DNA of 64,000 nt from Sphingomonas sp. S-NIH.Pt15_0812 (GTDB lineage: Bacteria; Pseudomonadota; Alphaproteobacteria; Sphingomonadales; Sphingomonadaceae), in assembly GCF_003951315.1 (NCBI RefSeq), contig NZ_QLJH01000010.1, forward strand, positions 62,001 through 126,000. Direction: 5' to 3'. Within the stretch, counting starts at the first letter, position 1, and the number at the start of each line of letters is the position of its first letter. Below are positions 44,931-54,660 of the stretch, piece by piece. The position numbers were made by a program, and so were the translations under genes. The notes below the pieces were generated by a model. That model was not told where the DNA came from and did no database searches. It worked only from the letters and a program-made list of their open reading frames with translations.

Positions 44931-45002
44931 CATTGCGAGCGCAGCGAAGCAATCCAGGGCGTCACGCGCGCGGCGGTGGATTGCTTCGCTACGCTCGCAA
45001 TG
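44931..45002. repeat. Inverted repeat of a second REP-like family (ATTGCGAGC...GAAGCAATCC)
   Basis: Arms 44931-44956 and 44977-45002 are near-perfect reverse complements (CATTGCGAGCGCAGCGAAGC versus the complement of GCTTCGCTACGCTCGCAATG) around a 20-base spacer. It lies between the convergent ends of gpsA and the AsmA gene and is not related to the GCGAAGGC elements. It may also end transcripts. Confidence 0.8.
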
Positions 45003-45052
45003 ACGGCTGGGGTCGACCCGATGGCATCTTGATCTAGAAAATTGCAGACCGC

Positions 45053-46903
45053 CTACCGCAGCGCCCGCGCCGACAGGCCCGCACAGTCGGCGTCGGTGGC
45101 GGTGGGGCCGTTGTGACCGGTGATCTTGCGACCGATCGCCTTCAGGATGTTGCCCGCCGAGCGCACCTCGGGCGGGACGGTGAGTTGAGGTGCCTGGATC
45201 GTGCCGCGCAGATAGGCCTGGCCTGGAATGCGCAGCAGCGCCGATCCCTTGGGCGCGCCGTGCAGCGTCAGCGCCAGCCGTTCGTCGGGGAAGCGGATCA
45301 GCCCCTCGCCCCGCAACTGGCTGACGGCGGTGTCGATCACCAGCGGGTCGGGGCGGGCGGTGCCGTTGGTCATCCGCAGCCGCGTGACCAGGCAGCGCAG
45401 CGCGCTATGGTCGTCGCTGCCCGCCAGCAGCGCGCGGCCGGCGTCGAAGCCCAGGGCGGCGGCGTAGCGGGCCGGCAACTGGCCCTGGCGCACGGTGAAG
45501 CCGATCGTGCCGCTCGACCGGCCGACCGCCGCGCGGATCGTCTCGCCCGTGCCGGTCAGCCGCACCCGCGCCGCCAGCTTGCCGGTGAAGGCGCCGCCCG
45601 CCGCGAACGCACCGACATCGCCGCCCGCCAGATTCAGGTCGAGCGTCAGCGTCGGCGCGGGCTGGCCGCGTCGCTGGTCGACCACCGCGCGGCCGGTGAT
45701 CCGTCCCTGCGCCAGGTCGAGCCGGAGCGGCGCCAGCGTCAGCAGCCGATGGTCGAGCGTCAGCACGCCCGCCAGCCCCTCGACCGGGGGCGAGGAACTG
45801 CCGACGATCCGCCCGACCTTGAAGGCGAGCCGGCCATCGGTCGAATCGATCTTGCCGATGTCGATCCGGGTATTGGGCACCAGGCGCGGGCCGATCCGCG
45901 CCTCCAGCGCCGCCGCCTCCGCCCGCCCTCGCGCGGAGGTCAGGTCGTTGAAGTCGAACGCCTTGCTGGTGAAGGCGCCATCGATCTTCGACCGCCCCTC
46001 CACCTTGTCGACCGTGACATGGCCGGTCAGGTCGGACCGGCCGATCGTGCCGGTCAGGCCGGTGACGACCCAGCGGTCCGGATCGTGGCGCACCCGGGCC
46101 TTCAGCGTGACCGGGCGGGTGTGGAACAGGCCGGCCTCGATCACCGTGTCGATCCGCTTCAGATCGTCGCCGCGCGCGGTCACGGCGATGTCCATGCGGG
46201 CGGGGTCGAGCGGCCGGTCCATCCGCCCGGTCGCGGTCATCGCCAGCCGGTCGCCCTCGATCCGCGCGGTGAAGGGCCAGGGCCGGCCACTGGTCGGTGC
46301 CGGGCCGGCCAGCGCCAGCCGCACCGGCGCGCCCGCCACTGTGCCGGTGCCCTGCGCCCGCAGGCCGGTCACCGGATCGGCGGTGAGGGTGAGGCGCGCC
46401 GTCCGGTCGCGCTTGGCATCGGCATAGCGGATCACCGCATCGCGGACGGTCAGCGTGCCGAGATCGGTGCCGCTGTCCTGCTCGCCGCCCTTGGCCCGGG
46501 GCGCGTCGGGGGATTGCCAGTTGGTGCGGCCGGCCTTGTCGCGCGCGAAGGACAGCGCCACGCCACTGGCGACGATATCCTGCGGGCGGACGCCGCCGCG
46601 CAGCATCGTCCAGATCGGCAGGCGGAACTGCAGGCGGTCGATCTTCACGAAATCGCCGGGACCGGCCCAGTCCGCCTGGGGAATGCGCAGGTCGCGGACG
46701 GCGATGAGCGGGCGGAAGCCGAAATAGTCGGTCCGCTCCACCGACCCGATCGTCACCGGCCGACCGAACCGCCGGCTCGCCTCGCGCTCGACCAGCGGCC
46801 GCAGCCAGCCCCAGGGGAAGGCGGCGACCAGCAGCAATAGTAGAAGAAGGAGCCCGATCAGCGCCGCCGCGACGATCCGGCGACGACGTCCGGTATGATC
46901 CAT
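45053..46903 (-). CDS. AsmA-family envelope protein
   Basis: A 616-residue protein with a basic N-terminus and a strong signal-anchor helix (AALIGLLLLLLLLVAAFPWG). The AsmA N-terminal motif VEREASRRFGRPVTIGSVER and long beta-rich repeats follow (VRDLRIPQADWAGPGDFV, then GRITGRAVVDQRRG). AsmA-like proteins belong to the bridge-like lipid transfer group thought to move phospholipids between inner and outer membranes. Its exact role is inferred from the family. It is 56 bases downstream of the small SdhAF4-like gene. Confidence 0.85.
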   Translation of the reverse strand: MDHTGRRRRIVAAALIGLLLLLLLLVAAFPWGWLRPLVEREASRRFGRPVTIGSVERTDYFGFRPLIAVRDLRIPQADWAGPGDFVKIDRLQFRLPIWTMLRGGVRPQDIVASGVALSFARDKAGRTNWQSPDAPRAKGGEQDSGTDLGTLTVRDAVIRYADAKRDRTARLTLTADPVTGLRAQGTGTVAGAPVRLALAGPAPTSGRPWPFTARIEGDRLAMTATGRMDRPLDPARMDIAVTARGDDLKRIDTVIEAGLFHTRPVTLKARVRHDPDRWVVTGLTGTIGRSDLTGHVTVDKVEGRSKIDGAFTSKAFDFNDLTSARGRAEAAALEARIGPRLVPNTRIDIGKIDSTDGRLAFKVGRIVGSSSPPVEGLAGVLTLDHRLLTLAPLRLDLAQGRITGRAVVDQRRGQPAPTLTLDLNLAGGDVGAFAAGGAFTGKLAARVRLTGTGETIRAAVGRSSGTIGFTVRQGQLPARYAAALGFDAGRALLAGSDDHSALRCLVTRLRMTNGTARPDPLVIDTAVSQLRGEGLIRFPDERLALTLHGAPKGSALLRIPGQAYLRGTIQAPQLTVPPEVRSAGNILKAIGRKITGHNGPTATDADCAGLSARALR

Positions 46904-46959
46904 ATCAGGCTCGACGCGTAAGCCCTGCCGATCGTTCCGCTTGCGTCAGGAGTGCAGAC

Positions 46960-47121
46960 TTAAAAATCCACCGCGATTCCCTTGTGTTCCCAATCCCCAT
47001 AGCGGACCGGATCGCGCCCCAGCGGATCGTCCTGGCGTTCGGGCGCGGGGCGCGGCTGCGGCACCGGCGGATTGGGGGAGAGATATTCGGGCGGTTTGAC
47101 GTGGTCGGGACGCTGGCCCAT
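46960..47121 (-). CDS. DUF1674 / SdhAF4-like small protein
   Basis: A 53-residue protein. It has a Pro-rich N-terminal half (PPEYLSPNPPVPQPRP), then the family signature GRDPVRYGDWEHKGIAVDF at the very C-terminus, ending in the invariant DF and TAA. Mitochondrial members (SDHAF4) assist flavinylated SdhA during succinate dehydrogenase assembly. Bacterial members are assumed to do the same. ATG at 47121 has GAGAG upstream. It is not next to sdh genes here. The C-terminal motif makes the call firm despite its size. Confidence 0.85.
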   Translation of the reverse strand: MGQRPDHVKPPEYLSPNPPVPQPRPAPERQDDPLGRDPVRYGDWEHKGIAVDF

Positions 47122-47220
47122 GGCTGGCTCTCACATGTATCGGGCGGGGTGTCGCCCATATAGGGTCGCGGTCCACCGGGCGCGAGGCCCGCTTATTCCA
47201 AGAACGGTTGCTCCACGATC

Positions 47221-48537
47221 ATGCCGAAACCGCCCGCTTCCCCACGCCAGCCCGATCCGCTGGGCACCGCCACCCGCCGCGCGTCGCTGCGCCTGCTCGA
47301 CGCGGTGCTGCGCCGGGGCGAGCCGCTCGAATCGGCGCTGGCCCATGCCACCCGCGCGCTGCCCGGCGGGCCGGACCGGGGCCTGGCCCATGCCATCGCG
47401 GCGGAGACGCTGCGCCGCCTGCCCGATCTCGACGCGCTGATCGACAGCGCGACGCGCCAGCGCCTGCCCGACGATGCCAAGGCGCGGTTCGCGCTGCGCA
47501 TCGCGCTGGCGCAGGTGCTGGGACTGGGCACGCCGCCGCATGCCGCGATCGCGACGGTGCTGCCGCTGGTCGATGGCGGCCCGCGCAAGCTGGTCCATGG
47601 CGTGTTCGGCACGCTGATGCGCCAGGGCGTGACCTTGCCGGAGGTCGCGCGCCTGCCCGATTCGGCGGCGGCGCGGTGGGAGATGCACTGGGGCATGGCG
47701 ATGGTCGAGGCGGCGGAGGCCGCGATCGCCGCGCCGCCGCCGGTCGACCTGTCGCTGCGCGATCCCGCCGCGACGGCGGCCTGGGCGGAGCGGCTGGACG
47801 GCGTCAGCCTCGCGCCCGGCCATGTCCGGCTGGGCCCGGATCATGCGCCGATCCCCGACCTGCCCGGCTTCAAGGAGGGAGCCTGGTGGGTGCAGGACAT
47901 CGCCGCCTCGCTGCCCGCCCGGCTGATCGGCACGGGGGAGGGCACGTTGCTCGACCTGTGCGCCGCGCCCGGCGGCAAGACGCTGCAGCTCGCCGCCGCC
48001 GGCTGGCGGGTCACGGCGGTCGACCAGTCGGAAAGTCGTCTGGCGCGACTTTCGGACAATCTCGACCGCACCGGCCTGTCCGCCGAGGTGGTGCGCGCCG
48101 ACCTGCTCGACTGGACGCCGCCCGCGCCCGCCGACGTGGTGCTGCTCGACGCGCCGTGCAGCGCGACCGGTATCTTCCGCCGCCATCCCGACGTGCTCTA
48201 CCGTGTCCGCCCCTCGGTCATCGCCGAGATGGCGGAGATGCAGGGCAAGCTGCTCGCCCGCGCCGCCGACTGGGTGAAGCCGGGCGGCACCCTGGTCTAT
48301 GCCACCTGCTCGCTGGAGCCGGCGGAGGGCGAGCGGCGGCTGGCCGCGTTCCTCGAATCGCGCAGCGACTATGCGCTGGTTGCGCCTGCGGCGGCGGTGC
48401 TGCCGGAAGGGGTGACGGCCGATCCGGGCGGCTGGCTGCGCACCGGGCCGACGATGCTGGCCGATCGGGGCCGGATGGACGGCTTCTTCATCGCGCAGCT
48501 GACGCGCACGCTTTCGTCGGGCTCCGGCGTTCGCTAA
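47221..48537 (+). CDS. rsmB: 16S rRNA (cytosine-C5)-methyltransferase, RsmB/Sun family
   Basis: A 438-residue m5C methyltransferase. The N-terminal NusB-like helical domain spans about 1-140. The catalytic domain has [39 protein letters not shown] (conserved PC) and [17 protein letters not shown] (catalytic TCS cysteine). It heads an rsmB-rpe-heparinase run on the plus strand, and purH follows. The target C967 is inferred from the family. Confidence 0.93.
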   Translation: MPKPPASPRQPDPLGTATRRASLRLLDAVLRRGEPLESALAHATRALPGGPDRGLAHAIAAETLRRLPDLDALIDSATRQRLPDDAKARFALRIALAQVLGLGTPPHAAIATVLPLVDGGPRKLVHGVFGTLMRQGVTLPEVARLPDSAAARWEMHWGMAMVEAAEAAIAAPPPVDLSLRDPAATAAWAERLDGVSLAPGHVRLGPDHAPIPDLPGFKEGAWWVQDIAASLPARLIGTGEGTLLDLCAAPGGKTLQLAAAGWRVTAVDQSESRLARLSDNLDRTGLSAEVVRADLLDWTPPAPADVVLLDAPCSATGIFRRHPDVLYRVRPSVIAEMAEMQGKLLARAADWVKPGGTLVYATCSLEPAEGERRLAAFLESRSDYALVAPAAAVLPEGVTADPGGWLRTGPTMLADRGRMDGFFIAQLTRTLSSGSGVR

Positions 48538-48547
48538 CAGGGCCGCC

Positions 48548-49222
48548 ATGTCGACCCGCGCCCCCCGTCCCGTCCGCATCGCCCCGTCCATCCTGTCCGC
48601 CGACTTCGCCCGGTTGGGCGAGGAGGTCCGCGCGATCGACGAAGCCGGTGCGGACTGGATCCATATCGACGTGATGGACGGCCATTTCGTGCCCAACATC
48701 AGCATGGGGCCGGCGATCGTGAAGGCGATCCGGCCGGTCACGGCCAAGCCGTTCGACGTCCACCTGATGATCGCGCCGGTCGACCCCTATCTGGAGGCGT
48801 TCGCCGAGGCCGGGGCCGACTGCATCACCGTCCATCCGGAGGCGGGGCCGCACGTCCATCGCACGGTGCAGACGATCAAGGCGCTGGGCAAGCGCGCCGG
48901 CGTGGTGCTGTGCCCGGCGACGCCGGTCGACACGCTCGACTATCTGATCGACCTGGTCGACCTGGTGCTGGTGATGAGCGTCAATCCGGGGTTCGGCGGG
49001 CAGCATTTCATCGACAGCCAGCTCGGCAAGATCGCCGCGATCCGCGCGATGATCGATGCCACCGGCCGCGACATCGACCTGGAGGTGGATGGCGGCGTCG
49101 ATCCGGTCCATGCGCCGCGCTGCATCGCCGCCGGGGCCGATGCGCTGGTCGCGGGCACCGCCGCCTTCCGCGGCGGGCCGAGCCGATATGCCGCCAATAT
49201 CGCGGCGCTGCGCGCCGGGTGA
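48548..49222 (+). CDS. rpe: Ribulose-phosphate 3-epimerase
   Basis: Interconverts ribulose 5-phosphate and xylulose 5-phosphate. The 224-residue TIM barrel has [52 protein letters not shown] and [14 protein letters not shown] with the catalytic aspartates. It starts 10 bases after rsmB and overlaps the heparinase-like gene as GTGA. Confidence 0.97.
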   Translation: MSTRAPRPVRIAPSILSADFARLGEEVRAIDEAGADWIHIDVMDGHFVPNISMGPAIVKAIRPVTAKPFDVHLMIAPVDPYLEAFAEAGADCITVHPEAGPHVHRTVQTIKALGKRAGVVLCPATPVDTLDYLIDLVDLVLVMSVNPGFGGQHFIDSQLGKIAAIRAMIDATGRDIDLEVDGGVDPVHAPRCIAAGADALVAGTAAFRGGPSRYAANIAALRAG

Positions 49223-50982
49223 AACGGCCCGCGTTCGACGCGATGCTCCGGCCGCGTTCCAGCGATGACGTGCCGATCGACGGGGTGGAGGAGGGCAAGC
49301 GCCTGGTCCGCGCCGCCGGGGGCGGCACCCCGTCGCTGGCGGAGCGGGTGGCGGAACGGTTGCGCTCCTTCGCCTGGGCGGCGCCGCTCCACGGCCTGCG
49401 GCTGAACGGCCGCCAGCCGGTGCGGCTGGTGGCGGTGCCGATCGACCCGATCCCCGGCGACGTCGCGCGCGGCAAGGCGATGCTGGCCGGGCAGATCAAT
49501 TATCTGGGCGAGGCACGCGACCTGGCACGGCTGGACCTCGCCAAGCCCGACTGGACGCCGGGGTTCGACCAGTATCTGCACGGCTTCGACTGGCTGCGCG
49601 ACCTGGCGATGGCCGGCTCGCTGTCGCAGGGCGTACCGGTGGCGGAGGCGCTGATGAGCCGCTGGCTGGCGCGCCATGCCGACAAGCCGGCCGATCCTGC
49701 TTGGTCGCCGGCGCTGTGGGGGCGGCGCATCCTGTTCTGGACGGCGCACGCGCCGCTGATCCTGTCGTCGACCGACGTGGTGTACCGGGCGCAACTGCTC
49801 AACGCCCTGGCGCGGGGCGCGCGGCATCTGGACCGCTGGGCCGACAAGGCGGTGGCGGGGACCGGCCGGATCGCGGCGTGGAGCGGCATCATCGCCGCCG
49901 GGCTGCTGATCCCCGGCGGCGAGCAGCGCCGGGCCTTTGGCGAGCGGGGGCTGGCGCGGGCGCTGGCCAGCGGGACCTTCGGCGATGGCGGCGTGGTGTC
50001 GCGCGGCCCGGCCGACCTGCTGGAGGCGGTGATGCTGCTCGGCATGGTCCGCGCCTGTTACGAGGCGCGCGGGCTGGAGCCGCCCGAGCTGATGCGCGCC
50101 GCCCTGTCGCGGATGGTGCCGGCGCTGCTCGGCGTGATGCATGGCGACCGCACCCTGTCCTGCTGGCAGGGCGGCGGCCCCTCGACCGAGGCGCATGTCG
50201 CCGCGGTGATCGAGGCGAGCTGCATCCGCACCCGGCCGCTACGCCAGTCGCGCGACTGGGGCTATCAGCGGCTGGCGGCGGCGGGGGCGGTGCTGATCGT
50301 CGATGCCGCCCCGCCGCCGATCGCGCGGCTGGCGGCGGGGGGCTGCGCCTCGACGCTGGCGTTCGAATTCTCCGACGGGCCGGACCGGCTGGTGGTCAAT
50401 TGCGGCGGCGCGCGCGACCATGTCGTGCAACTGCCCGGCGGGCTGGCGGAGGGGCTGCGCACCACCGCCGCGCATTCGACGCTGACCTTGGCCGACAGCA
50501 ACTCCACCGCCATCCTTCCCGACGGCACGCTGGGGCGCGGCGTCACCGAGGTCGAGCTGTCGCGCCAGGAATCCGAGGGGGCGAGCCGGATCGAGGCGAG
50601 CCATGACGGCTATGCCGCGCGCTGGGGCTTCCTCCATCGCCGCCAGTTGCTGCTGACCGGCGACGGGCGCGAGCTGCGCGGCGAGGACGCCTTGCTGCCG
50701 GCGGGCAAGCGCCGGCCCGGTGCCGACACCGCCTTCACGCTCCGCTTCCATCTGGGGCCGGGGGTGGAGGCGACGCCGCCGGCGGAGGGGCCGGCGGTGA
50801 TTCTGCGCACCGCGAACGGCGCAATCTGGCAGTTCCGCTGCAAGGGCGGCACGCTGTCGATCGACGACAGCCTGTGGATCGACGGGCAGGGTCGGCCGGT
50901 CGGTATCCGCCAGCTCGTGATCGTCGGCCAGGCCACCGGCGGCGGCGCCCATGTCAGCTGGGTGATGAAGCGGGCGGCGTGA
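49219..50982 (+). CDS. Heparinase II/III-family protein
   Basis: A 587-residue protein. An N-terminal alpha/alpha domain has [19 protein letters not shown], and the C-terminal heparinase II/III beta domain contains [32 protein letters not shown] and [15 protein letters not shown]. The family includes polysaccharide lyases, but chromosomal members in this rsmB-rpe-purH setting are uncharacterised and may act on envelope polymers. GTG at 49219 overlaps the rpe stop. ATG at 49243 is an alternative. No signal peptide is visible, which argues against a secreted lyase. Confidence 0.85.
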   Translation: MKRPAFDAMLRPRSSDDVPIDGVEEGKRLVRAAGGGTPSLAERVAERLRSFAWAAPLHGLRLNGRQPVRLVAVPIDPIPGDVARGKAMLAGQINYLGEARDLARLDLAKPDWTPGFDQYLHGFDWLRDLAMAGSLSQGVPVAEALMSRWLARHADKPADPAWSPALWGRRILFWTAHAPLILSSTDVVYRAQLLNALARGARHLDRWADKAVAGTGRIAAWSGIIAAGLLIPGGEQRRAFGERGLARALASGTFGDGGVVSRGPADLLEAVMLLGMVRACYEARGLEPPELMRAALSRMVPALLGVMHGDRTLSCWQGGGPSTEAHVAAVIEASCIRTRPLRQSRDWGYQRLAAAGAVLIVDAAPPPIARLAAGGCASTLAFEFSDGPDRLVVNCGGARDHVVQLPGGLAEGLRTTAAHSTLTLADSNSTAILPDGTLGRGVTEVELSRQESEGASRIEASHDGYAARWGFLHRRQLLLTGDGRELRGEDALLPAGKRRPGADTAFTLRFHLGPGVEATPPAEGPAVILRTANGAIWQFRCKGGTLSIDDSLWIDGQGRPVGIRQLVIVGQATGGGAHVSWVMKRAA

Positions 50983-51100
50983 TCCGGACCGGGGCGACGA
51001 TCCCGGTATAAAATCGGATCGCAGGGGCTTGGGTGCGGCCGTTCCTAGCGTGTAAGGCCGCCGCAACCGTTCCTTTCCCCCATCCCCCCGAGGATATTCC

Positions 51101-52711
51101 ATGACCCCTGTCGCCGTTCCCGCCCCCGACATCGTCGCCGTCCGCCGCGCGCTGCTGTCGGTTTCCGACAAGACCGGCATCGTCGACTTCGCCCAGGCGC
51201 TGAGCCAGCATGGCGTCGAGCTGGTCTCGACCGGCGGCACCGCCAAGGCGCTGCGCGATGCGGGGTTGACCGTGATGGACGTGTCGGAGCTGACCGGCTT
51301 TCCGGAGATGATGGACGGCCGCGTCAAGACGCTGCACCCCAAGGTGCATGGCGGCCTGCTCGCGGTGCGCGACGATGCCGGCCATGCCGCCTCGATGCAG
51401 GATCACGGCATCGGCGCGATCGACCTGGTCGTCGTCAACCTCTACCCGTTCGAGGCGACGGTGCTGCGCGGCGCGGAGCGCGACGAGGTGATCGAGAATA
51501 TCGATATCGGTGGCCCGGCGATGGTCCGCTCCGCCGCCAAGAACCATGGCTATGTCGCGATGGTCACCGACCCGACCGACTATCCGGTCGTGATCGCGGA
51601 GATCGCCGCCGGCGGCACGACGCATGCCACGCGCAAGCGGCTGGCCGCCCGCGCCTTCGCCGCCACCGCCGCCTATGACGCGGCGATCGCGCAATGGTTC
51701 GCCTTCGCCGACCAGGGCGAGCATTTCCCCCAGACGCTGCCCATGGCCTATACCCGCCATGCCGACGAACTGCGCTATGGCGAGAACCCGCACCAGTCGG
51801 CGGCGCTCTACATGCCGCGCGGACCCCATGGCCGCGGCATCGCCCAGGCCGAGCAGTTGCAGGGCAAGGCGCTGTCCTACAACAACCTGAACGACGCGGA
51901 CGCCGCGCTGGAGCTGGTCAGCGAGTTCCGCGACGGCCCGCCGACCGTGGTGATCGTCAAGCATGCCAACCCCTGCGGCGTCGCCACCGCCGACACGCTG
52001 CTGGAGGCGTACAAGACCGCCTTCGCCTGCGACACGGTGTCGGCGTTCGGCGGCATCATCGCCTGCAACCGTCCGCTGGACGAAGAGACGGCGGAGGCGA
52101 TCTCCGGCATCTTCACCGAGGTGGTGGTCGCGCCCGACGCCAGCGACGCGGCCAAGGCGGTGTTCGCGCGCAAGAAGAACCTGCGCCTGCTGCTGTCGGG
52201 CGAACTCCCCGATCCGGAGCGTCCGGGCCTGGCGCTGAAGTCGATCGCGGGCGGGCTGCTGCTCCAGTCGCGCGACGGCGGCCGGCTGACCGACGAGATG
52301 CTGAAGGTGGTGACCAAGCGCGCGCCGACCGCGCAGGAACTGGCGGATTGCCGCTTCGCCTGGACGGTCGCCAAGCACGTCAAGTCGAACGCGATCGTCT
52401 ATGCCAAGGGAAATTCCACCGCGGGCATCGGCGCGGGCCAGATGAACCGGCTGGAATCGGCGCGCATCGCCGCGTGGAAGGCCAAGGATGCCGCCGACAA
52501 GGCGGGCTGGGCGGAGCCGCGCACGATCGGCTCGGCGGTGGCGTCGGATGCCTTCTTCCCCTTTGCCGACGGACTGCTCGCGGCGGTCGAGGCGGGGGCG
52601 ACGGCGGTGATCCAGCCGGGCGGCTCGATCCGCGACGAGGAAGTGATCGCGGCGGCCGATGCGGCCGGGCTGGCGATGGTCTTCACCGGGATGCGCCACT
52701 TCCGCCATTGA
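51101..52711 (+). CDS. purH: Bifunctional AICAR formyltransferase / IMP cyclohydrolase PurH
   Basis: Last two steps of IMP synthesis. The N-terminal MGS-like cyclohydrolase has [20 protein letters not shown] and [13 protein letters not shown]. The transformylase has [14 protein letters not shown], the catalytic [24 protein letters not shown] and SNAIVYAKG. The 536-residue length is normal. The 118-base gap before it separates it from the heparinase-like gene, and GAGG sits eight bases before the ATG. Confidence 0.97.
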   Translation: MTPVAVPAPDIVAVRRALLSVSDKTGIVDFAQALSQHGVELVSTGGTAKALRDAGLTVMDVSELTGFPEMMDGRVKTLHPKVHGGLLAVRDDAGHAASMQDHGIGAIDLVVVNLYPFEATVLRGAERDEVIENIDIGGPAMVRSAAKNHGYVAMVTDPTDYPVVIAEIAAGGTTHATRKRLAARAFAATAAYDAAIAQWFAFADQGEHFPQTLPMAYTRHADELRYGENPHQSAALYMPRGPHGRGIAQAEQLQGKALSYNNLNDADAALELVSEFRDGPPTVVIVKHANPCGVATADTLLEAYKTAFACDTVSAFGGIIACNRPLDEETAEAISGIFTEVVVAPDASDAAKAVFARKKNLRLLLSGELPDPERPGLALKSIAGGLLLQSRDGGRLTDEMLKVVTKRAPTAQELADCRFAWTVAKHVKSNAIVYAKGNSTAGIGAGQMNRLESARIAAWKAKDAADKAGWAEPRTIGSAVASDAFFPFADGLLAAVEAGATAVIQPGGSIRDEEVIAAADAAGLAMVFTGMRHFRH

Positions 52712-52718
52712 TGACCGG

Positions 52719-52777
52719 GCCCGTGCGCCTGCGTCCGCGGGAGCACGGGCGGTGGCGGCGGGACGTCCCGCCGCCAC
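52719..52777. terminator. Double hairpin between convergent purH and lipoprotein genes
   Basis: Two back-to-back hairpins. GCCCGTGC (52719-52726) pairs with GCACGGGC (52743-52750). They are followed by a perfect 26-base palindrome (52752-52777) of which GTGGCGGCGGGA is one arm. The location between two converging stop codons suggests a bidirectional terminator, although no long T-run follows. Confidence 0.55.
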
Positions 52778-52784
52778 GTCACGA

Positions 52785-53066
52785 TCAGCGCAGCTTCTCG
52801 CTGCCGTTGATCAGCGCGTCCTTCTGGCTTTCGCTCATGGCCTGCGCATTGACGTCGGCGGCGTCGATCGCGTCTTCCTGCCGCTCGCCGCTCTTGCGCA
52901 CGGCCTTGGCCTGATCCTCCAGATTGTCCGCCTGCGCCTCCAGCGCGTCGGCGCGATTGTCGGCGGCCTGCTCGACCCGGTCGCCGAGCTTGTCGTCGCC
53001 CTTGCCACCGCAGGCCGACAGCGCCAGCGCTGCCGCGACGGGCAGCAGGAGTGCGATCTTCTTCAT
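52785..53066 (-). CDS. Small lipoprotein with an acidic/Ala-rich coiled region
   Basis: A 93-residue protein. It has a lipoprotein signal peptide with lipobox LSAC (Cys19), then a charged, Ala/Asp/Glu/Gln-rich helical stretch ([20 protein letters not shown]) likely to form a coiled coil, and KLR at the end. Small coiled-coil lipoproteins of this kind are common in sphingomonads. No function is known. Confidence 0.75.
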   Translation of the reverse strand: MKKIALLLPVAAALALSACGGKGDDKLGDRVEQAADNRADALEAQADNLEDQAKAVRKSGERQEDAIDAADVNAQAMSESQKDALINGSEKLR

Positions 53067-53129
53067 TCTATACCATTCCCTGTTGGTTGATGCGGATCAG
53101 GCTACGCACCAGCCCCCCAGGTCGTTCCG

Positions 53130-54644
53130 TCAGCGTATCGGCGCACCGACATTGGGCAGGGTCGCATCGTCGCCCGACGGCACGCTGCCGAACAGCGTCC
53201 GGTCGGCCGGGCCGAAGGCGTAGCGCCACAGGATGAACAGATAGAGGCCCGCGATCGCCGGCACGCCGAACAGCAGTTCCGCCCATTCCAGCCGGCGCGG
53301 CAACAGGGTGAAGGCGCCACCGACCACCGTCGCCGCGCCCGCCGCCCACAGGATCGGCCAGCGGAAGGGCGAGACGGGCGCGGACAGGATGCGGCGGAGC
53401 AGCCGCGCCTTGATCAGCGAGGTCAGCCCCACGCTGGTCATCAGCGCCACCGCCGGCCCCGCCGCCTGCCACGTCGCCGGCCAGGCGAGCGCCCGCATCA
53501 GGAAGATGAAGCCGAAGCTCAGCCCGATCTGCACGACCAGCATCACCACCGAGATCGCCAGGTTGCGATGCCGCGCGGTGTAGACCAGCGCCGACTCGCA
53601 CACCGCGCCGGTCGAGGCGAACACCTCCGCGAACAGCAGGAAGGCGAGGGAGGCGGTGCCCGCGACGAATTGCGGACCGACAATGCCCATCACCGCCTCG
53701 CCCGGGATCGATCCGGTCAGCGCCAGGCAACCCTGGGCGGCGATGATCCAGAAGGCGACCTGGCGCACCTGGCGCGCCACCGCCGCGCGATCGCCGATCG
53801 CCAGCGCGCGGGTGATGACCGGACCCAGCACGGGGTCGAAACTGGTCTTCAGCTTCTGCGGGAGGGAGGCGACCTGCTGCGCCATGTAATAGATGCCGAC
53901 GATGCCGGGGGTGAAGACCAGCCCCAGGATGAAGCGATCGACATTGCGGCTGCCCCATTCCAGCGCGTCCGCCCCGGCCAGCGGCGCATTGGCGCGCGCC
54001 AGCCGGGCGAGCCGGCCGAGCTGCGGCCGCCAGCCATGCGGCAGGCCGTAGCTGCGCAGGAACGGCACGATCGAGGCGAGCAGCGCCGCCGACATCGACG
54101 CGACATAGGACAGGACCAGCCCGTCCCGCGTCGTGACGAAGGAGAAGATCCAGGCCGCGCCCGAGATCGTCCACGGCTCCACCACCGCGCGCGCCGTCAC
54201 CGCCGCCTTGACGTTCAGCCGATAGGCCAGCGCGGCCAGGCTGACGTCGGACCAGGCGATGGCGATCACGATCAGCGGCAGCCAGCGGTCCAGCCCGACG
54301 ATCGGCGAATTGGGATAGAGGAGCTGCGGAAAGGTCCATAGCACCGCGCTGGCGATCAGCGAGGCGACCAGCGCCAGCGCCATCGCGTCCCATACGACAT
54401 GCACGTGCGGCCGGTCGGTCGCCGCCAGCGCCTGCGCCAGGCCGCGCTTCATGCCGAGCGTCGCGAGCAGCGCCGCCAGCTCCACCACGACCACCGCGAT
54501 GGCGAAGCGCCCGACCAGGTCGGGGCCGTAGAGGCGGCCGGCGATGAACAGGAACGGGATGCGCGCCGCCAGCCGCAGGATGAAACCCGCGACATTGGTC
54601 CGCCCGCCCTTGGCGAGCGCGTCGATATCCTGAGGATCGGACAT
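53130..54644 (-). CDS. Oligosaccharide flippase-family (MOP superfamily) membrane protein
   Basis: A 504-residue polytopic protein with about 12-14 membrane helices. The opening RTNVAGFILRLAARIPFLFI and the later WGSRNVDRFILGLVFTPGIV, then GIYYMAQQVASLPQKLK, are typical of Wzx-like flippases of lipid-linked sugars. No glycosyltransferases lie beside it, so its substrate is unknown. It starts 16 bases after the polA stop on the same strand, so it may share the polA transcript. Confidence 0.82.
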   Translation of the reverse strand: MSDPQDIDALAKGGRTNVAGFILRLAARIPFLFIAGRLYGPDLVGRFAIAVVVVELAALLATLGMKRGLAQALAATDRPHVHVVWDAMALALVASLIASAVLWTFPQLLYPNSPIVGLDRWLPLIVIAIAWSDVSLAALAYRLNVKAAVTARAVVEPWTISGAAWIFSFVTTRDGLVLSYVASMSAALLASIVPFLRSYGLPHGWRPQLGRLARLARANAPLAGADALEWGSRNVDRFILGLVFTPGIVGIYYMAQQVASLPQKLKTSFDPVLGPVITRALAIGDRAAVARQVRQVAFWIIAAQGCLALTGSIPGEAVMGIVGPQFVAGTASLAFLLFAEVFASTGAVCESALVYTARHRNLAISVVMLVVQIGLSFGFIFLMRALAWPATWQAAGPAVALMTSVGLTSLIKARLLRRILSAPVSPFRWPILWAAGAATVVGGAFTLLPRRLEWAELLFGVPAIAGLYLFILWRYAFGPADRTLFGSVPSGDDATLPNVGAPIR

Positions 54645-54660
54645 CAGCGTCGGGCCGCGC

